From Roseburia sp. (GTDB lineage Bacteria > Bacillota > Clostridia > Lachnospirales > Lachnospiraceae), in assembly GCA_022771695.1 (NCBI GenBank), contig JALEKJ010000065.1, forward strand, positions 58,245 to 122,244: a stretch of 64,000 bases of DNA, written 5' to 3'. This document shows positions 59,432 through 64,000 of the stretch, piece after piece; the stretch's first letter is position 1; every line of letters begins with the position of its first letter. Below the pieces are notes generated by a model. The model saw only the letters and a list, made by a program, of their open reading frames with translations. It searched no databases and was not told where the DNA came from. The position numbers and the translations under genes are program-made.

Positions 59432-61573
59432 ATGAATAGACAACAAGCAAGAAAAAAAGCAGAAGCGCTGGTTGACCGGATGACGCTGGAGGAGCGTGCA
59501 AGCCAGCTTAGGTATGATGCACCGCCGATTCGCAGACTCGGCATACCGGCATACAACTGGTGGAATGAGGCGCTGCATGGGGTGGCGCGTGCCGGTCAGG
59601 CAACGGTATTTCCGCAGGCAATCGGTATGGCAGCAACATTTGATACGGCGTTGCTGGAACAGATTGGAGATGTGGTGTCCACCGAGGGCAGGGCAAAGTA
59701 CAATGCGTATGCTGCCTGCGATGACAGAGACATTTATAAAGGGTTGACTTTCTGGGCGCCGAATGTCAATATTTTCAGAGACCCGCGCTGGGGCAGAGGA
59801 CATGAGACATACGGTGAGGACCCTTATCTGACCAGTCGACTTGGCGTGTCTTATGTAAAGGGATTACAAGGCGACGGTGAGACGATGAAGGCGGCCGCCT
59901 GCGCGAAGCATTTTGCAGTGCATTCCGGACCGGAGGCACTTCGCCATGAATTTGATGCAAAGGCAAGCGAAAAGGACATGTGGGAGACATATCTGCCAGC
60001 ATTTGAGGCATTGGTAAAAGAGGCGGATGTGGAGGCGGTTATGGGCGCCTACAACCGCACGAACGGCGAACCGTGCTGTGGAAGCAAGACGTTGATTTCG
60101 GACATTCTGCGCGGCGAATGGGGCTTTCAGGGTCATTTCGTGTCGGATTGCTGGGCATTGCGTGATTTTCATGAGAATCATATGGTGACACGCACTGCGG
60201 AGGAGTCGGCAGCGATGGCAATCAATGCAGGCTGTGATTTGAACTGTGGTGTGACCTATTTACATATTTTAAAGGCGTATGAAGAGGGGCTTGTGACGGA
60301 GGAGACAATCACTGAGGCAGCCGTGCGCCTTTATACCACAAGATATCTGCTGGGGTTACTTGACGGCAGCGAATATGACACGATACCTTACGACAAAGTT
60401 GAGTGCAGGGAACATCTGGCTTTGGCAAAAAAGGCAGCCGAGGAGAGCTTTGTTTTGCTCAAAAACGATGGCATTCTGCCGCTTTGTAAGGAACAAATAA
60501 AGACCATCGGTGTGATCGGCCCAAATGCAAACAGCAGGGCAGCATTGATTGGAAATTATCACGGAACGGCATCTGATTATGTGACCATTCAGGACGGAAT
60601 CCTGTGCTACGTCGGGGAAGATGTGCGAGTGTTAACTTCTATCGGATGTGAATTGTTCCGCGACCGTACTGAGTCGATTGCCATGCAGCGTGACCGTCTG
60701 ATGGAAGCGCGGATTGTGGCGGAGCAGAGTGATGTCGTCTTATTATGTCTGGGCTTGGATGAGACCTTAGAGGGCGAGGAAGGGGATGCCGGAAACAGCT
60801 ATGCTTCCGGTGACAAAGAAAGCCTGCTTTTGCCGGAAGTGCAGCGTCTTTTGATGGAAACGGTCGCAGAGACAGGAAAACCGGTCGTACTCTGTATGAT
60901 GGCTGGAAGTGATATTGACCTCTCCTATGCAAGAGAGCATTTTAATGCGATTCTTCAGATGTGGTATCCGGGAGCACAGGGCGGCAATGCGGCTGCGCGA
61001 ATTCTTTTTGGAGAAGTGTCTCCGTCCGGAAAGCTTCCTGTGACATTCTATGAGACGTTGGAGGAACTGCCGGAGTTTACGGACTACTCCATGAAGGGAA
61101 GAACCTACCGCTATATGGAGCATGCGGCGCAGTATCCGTTTGGATTTGGCTTGACCTATGGAAAAGGACGTGTCGTGGATGCGAAGATCGTGGAGAGCGA
61201 TTCTGATAGTTCTAAGAAGCAGGTTTGTGCAACGTCTGAGAGTTTGTCTAAGTATGAGGTTTGTGCGACGGTCAAGAATGAGAGTAATGTGGATATTGAG
61301 GAGGTTCTTGAGGTCTATGTAAAGAAAGAGGATTCCGCGTATGATACATTGCATCCGTCCCTCTGTGCGTTTACGCGTGTTACACTTCCGGCAGGGGAAG
61401 AAAAGAAGGTAAACGTTGTACTGCCGGAGTCAGCATTTACAGTCGTGGATGAGAACGGAAGACGTTTTGTGGATGGAAGACGATTTAAGTTTTATGTAGG
61501 ATTTTCACAGCCGGATGCAAAGAGTGTGGAATTGATGGGAAGTGCGCCGGTGGAAGTGGAAGTAGAAGTGTGA
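59432..61573 (+). CDS. GH3 beta-xylosidase
   Basis: 713 residues, no signal peptide. The N-terminal TIM barrel has the blocks YNWWNEALHGVARAG, FWAPNVNIFRDPRWGRGHETYGEDP, KHFAVHSG and the nucleophile D239 in GHFVSDCWAL. The alpha/beta sandwich domain follows, with VLLCLGLDETLEGEEGDAG holding a likely acid/base Glu. The C-terminal fibronectin-III-like domain is present (about 590-713). NWWNEALHG and the overall layout suit beta-xylosidases rather than beta-glucosidases. It would split xylobiose and short chains to xylose. Confidence 0.92.
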   Translation: MNRQQARKKAEALVDRMTLEERASQLRYDAPPIRRLGIPAYNWWNEALHGVARAGQATVFPQAIGMAATFDTALLEQIGDVVSTEGRAKYNAYAACDDRDIYKGLTFWAPNVNIFRDPRWGRGHETYGEDPYLTSRLGVSYVKGLQGDGETMKAAACAKHFAVHSGPEALRHEFDAKASEKDMWETYLPAFEALVKEADVEAVMGAYNRTNGEPCCGSKTLISDILRGEWGFQGHFVSDCWALRDFHENHMVTRTAEESAAMAINAGCDLNCGVTYLHILKAYEEGLVTEETITEAAVRLYTTRYLLGLLDGSEYDTIPYDKVECREHLALAKKAAEESFVLLKNDGILPLCKEQIKTIGVIGPNANSRAALIGNYHGTASDYVTIQDGILCYVGEDVRVLTSIGCELFRDRTESIAMQRDRLMEARIVAEQSDVVLLCLGLDETLEGEEGDAGNSYASGDKESLLLPEVQRLLMETVAETGKPVVLCMMAGSDIDLSYAREHFNAILQMWYPGAQGGNAAARILFGEVSPSGKLPVTFYETLEELPEFTDYSMKGRTYRYMEHAAQYPFGFGLTYGKGRVVDAKIVESDSDSSKKQVCATSESLSKYEVCATVKNESNVDIEEVLEVYVKKEDSAYDTLHPSLCAFTRVTLPAGEEKKVNVVLPESAFTVVDENGRRFVDGRRFKFYVGFSQPDAKSVELMGSAPVEVEVEV

Positions 61574-61583
61574 TAATATAAGA

Positions 61584-61625
61584 AAGAATTCTCGAACATT
61601 TTATTTGGGAGAGGATTCTTTTTTT
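61584..61625 (+). terminator. Terminator after the GH3 gene
   Basis: AAGAAT-CTC and GAG-ATTCTT pair imperfectly around a long loop and are followed by T residues. Confidence 0.65.
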
Positions 61626-61674
61626 GTCGATACAAATAGTTTTATATCTATGATAACTGTTGAGGGCAAAGACA

Positions 61675-61915
61675 ATGAGTTTAAAAGATAAAAAGAAAAT
61701 TTCAAAGACTAATACTTCATGTGTTTATATGGTGGATTTGTGCTGTAGGCATCGTTATTCTTGTGGCATTTCTGATTGTGCTTGGCCTTGAAATGTGGCA
61801 GGATAACAGCAAAATACCGTATTATGCGCATAAATTAAAAGAAAAAATACCATACTTACGAATATTCTTTAAGAACAGACAGTTGAATGCATATACATAT
61901 TATGATATAATTTGA
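61675..61915 (+). CDS. Possible small membrane protein, perhaps frameshifted
   Basis: ATG 61675 opens a Lys-rich segment (MSLKDKKKISKTNTS). In the neighbouring frame, from GTG 61721, there is one clear membrane helix (FIWWICAVGIVILVAFLIVLGL) followed by a basic tail to the stop at 61913-61915. Joining the two by a one-base shift near 61719 would give a normal single-span protein, so this could be a frameshifted gene. No good ribosome binding site is seen for the second frame. Confidence 0.3.
61883..61911 (+). promoter_or_regulatory. Promoter of the toxin-antitoxin pair
   Basis: TTGAAT (61883-61888) and TATAAT (61906-61911), spacer 17; the antitoxin starts 30 bases later. It overlaps the end of the small upstream frame. 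Confidence 0.7.
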
Positions 61916-61941
61916 CTATAATAAAAACGGAGGTGAATTAT

Positions 61942-62226
61942 ATGGATGCAATTATCAGACCTTCTTCGGATTTAAGAAATCATTATAATGAGATATCAAA
62001 AGAATGTCATGAAAATAGAACGCCAGTCATTATTACGGTCAATGGCCGTGGTGATACAGTGGTTATGGGATTACAAGATTATTACCAGATGAAAGCGGAA
62101 TTGGAACTTTTGCGGACATTAGCAGAGGCAGAAGAGGATGTTGCAAATGGAAGAGTTGCGCCAATGCAGGATACTTTTGATGATATAAGAGAAATGCTTA
62201 TGAAGAGGAAAGCAGATGAAATATAG
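61942..62226 (+). CDS. Phd/YefM-family antitoxin
   Basis: 94 residues. The N-terminal DNA-binding fold is typical (MDAIIRPSSDLRNHYNEISKECHENRTPVIIT, then GRGDTVVMGLQDYYQM), and the C-terminal helix (about 50-94) is charged and should wrap the toxin. GGAGG lies 8 bases upstream of the ATG at 61942. It overlaps the toxin gene by 11 bases. It should neutralise the toxin and repress the promoter at 61883. Confidence 0.92.
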   Translation: MDAIIRPSSDLRNHYNEISKECHENRTPVIITVNGRGDTVVMGLQDYYQMKAELELLRTLAEAEEDVANGRVAPMQDTFDDIREMLMKRKADEI

Positions 62227-62527
62227 AATTGTCAGAACAGACAAAGCAGATGACCAACTAAGGAATATAATTTTTTATATTGCAGAGGATTCTGGCGATA
62301 TTGATATTGCATTGAATTATTTGGGTAAAATTGAAAATGCAATAAACCGGCTAGAAGGTTTTCCGATGTCAGGAAGTATTCCGCGATATTCGATACTAAG
62401 AAAGCAGGGATATCGTGTGCTTGTTGTAGAAAGACACCTTGTATTTTATAAGGTGGATGATATTGCCAAGACAGTTACTATTTATGCTATTGTTGATGGG
62501 CGGAGAGAATATCGGAATTTGTTATAA
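62216..62527 (+). CDS. RelE/ParE-family toxin
   Basis: 103 residues of the RelE/ParE fold: DKADDQLRNIIFYIAEDSGD, then INRLEGFPMSGSIPRYS, YRVLVVERHLVFYKVDD and VTIYAIVDGRREYRNLL. The central Arg and the C-terminal VDGRREY pattern are as in ParE-type toxins, which poison gyrase, rather than the ribosome-dependent RelE nucleases, although the target cannot be settled by eye. Translation is coupled to the antitoxin by overlap. Confidence 0.9.
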   Translation: MKYRIVRTDKADDQLRNIIFYIAEDSGDIDIALNYLGKIENAINRLEGFPMSGSIPRYSILRKQGYRVLVVERHLVFYKVDDIAKTVTIYAIVDGRREYRNLL

Positions 62528-62575
62528 CAAAAAGGATATTGTTTTCAGTGCCTTTTTGCGGGTAAATGTAATCGG

Positions 62576-62642
62576 GAGCGCGAGACGGCGCAGGACGTCC
62601 GGTGGACGTCTGCTATGCGCGGACCGGAGCGAAGACCTCGAA
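62576..62642 (-). repeat. tRNA-Gly-3'-end-like repeat with inserted hairpin, copy 1
   Basis: Read on the minus strand it begins GTTCGAGGTC and ends CCGTCTCGCGCT, which are the T-loop side and acceptor end of the tRNA-Gly genes at 63819 and 63934. About 45 bases are inserted between, including the palindrome GACGTCC-ACC-GGACGTC type stem. Copy 2 is at 63679 in the same orientation on the other side of the amidase gene. Confidence 0.75.
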
Positions 62643-62704
62643 CGAAATCACGACGCGCAAACTTGCATGAATGAGGGGCTCTGCACATCCTTTTTGCAAT
62701 GCAT

Positions 62705-62741
62705 AAAACCAGGAAGACGATAGAAATCTTCCTGGTTTTTC
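62705..62741. terminator. Terminator of the amidase gene
   Basis: AAAACCAGGAAGA and TCTTCCTGGTTTT form a perfect 13-bp stem with a 9-base loop; A and T tracts fit both directions. It lies directly after the stop codon of the minus-strand amidase. Confidence 0.9.
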
Positions 62742-62743
62742 TT

Positions 62744-63649
62744 TTATTGTAAAGAGCAGTCAAAATAATCATCCAATCCGTTTGCGATGCCGGTAACAAT
62801 TTTGTGCTGGTATTCTTCGGTAGCCATCAATGCATCCTCGCTTGGATTGGTCATATATCCCATTTCTACAATAGTGGCAGGGACAGTACACCAATTAATG
62901 CCGCTCATAGAGTCTGTTTCCCATACATATTCTTTTTTGCACCCCGTTTCTGAAACAAGCGCGTCTAGTACTTTTGTTGACAGACTTTTACTTTGCGTAT
63001 ATAGATATCCGTTGTATGGGTTGCCGGAAGTCTGGCAGATGGTCATAGCGCCATTTACAGAGGAATTTTCGGAACCATTTGCATGAATACGTATAAAGGC
63101 GTCGGCATTAGCCTCGTTTGCAACTTGCGCACGCTCACTGTTGCTGATATTTACGTCATTTTCCGTTCGAACCATAATGACTTCATATCCGCGCCTGGTT
63201 AATTCCTCCTGTAGTTTTAATGAGACGGCAAGTGTCAGCTCATATTCGTTTAAGCCGCTGACGCAACCATGTGTTCCGCCGGCAACTTTTGCTTTGGTTT
63301 CCGATGCACCGGGGCCAATCGGCTCTTTTTCATAATTTCCTCTCTGCTGGTGTCCGGCATCGATTACAATGAGATAGGCATCGTTCGGAAGTTCAGAGGT
63401 AGTGGTTGCTTGTAGTTCTGTTTCGTATATCGTTTCGGTTATGATTGCCGTTTCGGTTTCGGTTTCCGTTTCTGTCCCTGGGAGTGATTCTGAATTCTCA
63501 GAGGATGGAATGATGTCTGCGGGTAATTCAGTCGAAGAAACAGAAATGTCTTCGGTGCTTTCTTGCAATGAGACATTATTTGCCTGTCCACATCCGACGA
63601 TTATCATACATAATAGTAGGAACGGTGATAATATAGATAAATGTTTCAT
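62744..63649 (-). CDS. N-acetylmuramoyl-L-alanine amidase lipoprotein (Amidase_3)
   Basis: 301 residues. Lipoprotein signal with lipobox MIIVGC (Cys near residue 20), an 80-residue Ser/Thr/Glu-rich linker with the run TETETETET, then the zinc amidase domain (about 90-301): VIDAGHQ with the first His, [19 protein letters not shown] with the Glu, FIRIHANGS with the second His and [15 protein letters not shown] with the catalytic Glu. It cuts the stem peptide from muramic acid outside the membrane, in wall turnover or cell separation. AGGAGG precedes the start. Two tRNA-derived repeats flank the gene. Confidence 0.93.
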   Translation of the reverse strand: MKHLSILSPFLLLCMIIVGCGQANNVSLQESTEDISVSSTELPADIIPSSENSESLPGTETETETETAIITETIYETELQATTTSELPNDAYLIVIDAGHQQRGNYEKEPIGPGASETKAKVAGGTHGCVSGLNEYELTLAVSLKLQEELTRRGYEVIMVRTENDVNISNSERAQVANEANADAFIRIHANGSENSSVNGAMTICQTSGNPYNGYLYTQSKSLSTKVLDALVSETGCKKEYVWETDSMSGINWCTVPATIVEMGYMTNPSEDALMATEEYQHKIVTGIANGLDDYFDCSLQ

Positions 63650-63678
63650 TGATAGCTTTCCTCCTCAGAGTTTTTTAG

Positions 63679-63750
63679 AGCGCGAGACGGTGCACGATGT
63701 CCGGCGGACATCGGCTTTGCACCGACCGGAGCGGAGCGTAGACCTCGAAC
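63679..63750 (-). repeat. tRNA-Gly-3'-end-like repeat with inserted hairpin, copy 2
   Basis: Same design as copy 1 at 62576: GTTCGAGGTC at one end and CCGTCTCGCGCT at the other on the minus strand. The inserted stem here is GATGTCC/GGACATC where copy 1 has GACGTCC/GGACGTC, a paired change. The outer stem GGTGCA/TGCACC is also kept as GCGCA/TGCGC in copy 1. It lies just upstream of the amidase ribosome binding site. Confidence 0.75.
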
Positions 63751-63754
63751 AGTA

Positions 63755-63772
63755 CGAGTCCGGCAGGACTCG
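63755..63772. repeat. Short GC-rich hairpin
   Basis: CGAGTCC and GGACTCG form a 7-bp stem around GGCA, between repeat copy 2 and the tRNA terminator. The centre TCCGGCAGGA resembles the hairpin centre of the repeats. Confidence 0.6.
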
Positions 63773-63776
63773 TTTA

Positions 63777-63811
63777 TTACAAAAGGACATCCAACGGATG
63801 TCCTTTTGTAA
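63777..63811 (-). terminator. Terminator of the tRNA-Gly transcript
   Basis: TTACAAAAGGACATCC and GGATGTCCTTTTGTAA form a perfect 16-bp stem with an AAC/GTT loop, placed right after the first tRNA in the minus direction. Confidence 0.8.
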
Positions 63812-63818
63812 TAAAAAG

Positions 63819-63891
63819 AGCGCGAGACGGGACTCGAACCCGCGGCCCCGACCTTGGCAAGGTCGTGCTCCACCAACTGAGCCACTCGCGC
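63819..63891 (-). tRNA. tRNA-Gly, anticodon GCC
   Basis: Cloverleaf on the minus strand: acceptor GCGCGAG/CTCGCGC, D arm GCTC/GAGC, anticodon arm with loop TTGCCAA, T arm GCGGG-TTCGAGT-CCCGT, discriminator T as usual for tRNA-Gly. 73 bases; CCA is not encoded. Identical to the partial second copy as far as that one can be seen. Confidence 0.96.
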
Positions 63892-63933
63892 ATATAGTGT
63901 CTGTTGCCAGACCAGAATATAAAGTTTTAGAAG

Positions 63934-64000
63934 AGCGCGAGACGGGACTCGAACCCGCGGCCCCGACCTTGGCAAGGTCGTGCTCCACCAACTGAGCCAC
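63934..64000 (-). tRNA. tRNA-Gly, anticodon GCC, 5' end cut by the window edge
   Basis: Identical to the tRNA at 63819 over all 67 visible bases. Its first six bases lie beyond the window. The spacer between the two tRNAs is 42 bases. Confidence 0.93.

Noticed and set aside
63460..63480. Simple-sequence repeat in the amidase linker as a phase-variable tract.
   Set aside because: The units are imperfect and six bases long, so slippage would keep the frame; it encodes a normal Thr/Glu linker.
1..64000. CRISPR array, prophage, complete insertion sequence or rRNA operon.
   Set aside because: No regularly spaced direct repeats with unique spacers, no phage structural genes, no DDE transposase with terminal repeats and no rRNA sequence were seen.

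Overview
The window looks like a chromosomal segment of a motile, plant-fibre-degrading Lachnospiraceae bacterium (Firmicutes, Clostridia), of the Roseburia / Agathobacter / Butyrivibrio type. This rests on the family mix rather than a database match: a Gram-positive flagellin next to csrA, a T-box in front of ileS, sugar ABC transporters without their own ATPase, YesMN-type two-component genes, and a large cytoplasmic glucuronoarabinoxylan locus. Genes lie mostly on the + strand with AGGAGG-type ribosome binding sites.

Layout. 1-8 kb: the 3' part of pyrE, a VanZ-like protein, small membrane and HD proteins, an M29 aminopeptidase, then purine genes (purE; purM-purN-purD), ending in a 25-bp tandem repeat and a terminator. 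8-13.3 kb: a membrane GGDEF/EAL protein with a degenerate GGDEF site, a one-domain tyrosine recombinase between two matching palindromic sites, a sigma-28-type promoter, csrA and a flagellin gene with a highly structured leader. 13.5-24.7 kb: an Rpn-family nuclease/transposase-like protein, M32 carboxypeptidase, HAD and DHH phosphatases, a T-box followed by a palindromic element, ileS and glgP. 24.7-34.6 kb: two divergent KDG-kinase-like genes with shared palindromic operators, a CarD-family gene, an AraC regulator divergent from a sugar ABC transporter, a DUF4317-type gene and thymidine kinase.

34.6-61.6 kb is sugar catabolism: a LacI regulator divergent from an operon for xylulokinase, a cupin-like protein and an L-fucose/arabinose-isomerase-like protein, followed by the xylan locus. 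The xylan locus encodes two esterases, GH115 alpha-glucuronidase, a YesM/YesN pair, an oligosaccharide ABC transporter, GH43, GH8 (Rex type), GH43, a second binding protein without a lipobox, and GH3. None of the enzymes has a visible signal peptide. The likely plan is import of acetylated, (methyl)glucuronosyl and arabinosyl xylo-oligosaccharides and their complete breakdown inside the cell, with pentoses entering through xylulokinase and uronic acid carbon possibly through the KDG kinases. 61.6-64 kb holds a Phd/ParE-type toxin-antitoxin pair, a lipoprotein amidase and two tRNA-Gly(GCC) genes on the minus strand.

The least ordinary signals are non-coding: the recombinase/sigma-28/csrA/flagellin arrangement, two nested inverted-repeat elements (32.4 and 39.6 kb), two repeats built from the 3' end of tRNA-Gly with an inserted covarying hairpin on either side of the amidase gene, a palindromic element between the ileS T-box and its start codon, and the phased hairpin repeat after purD. 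All functional names are from reading motifs by eye; no database search or folding program was run.
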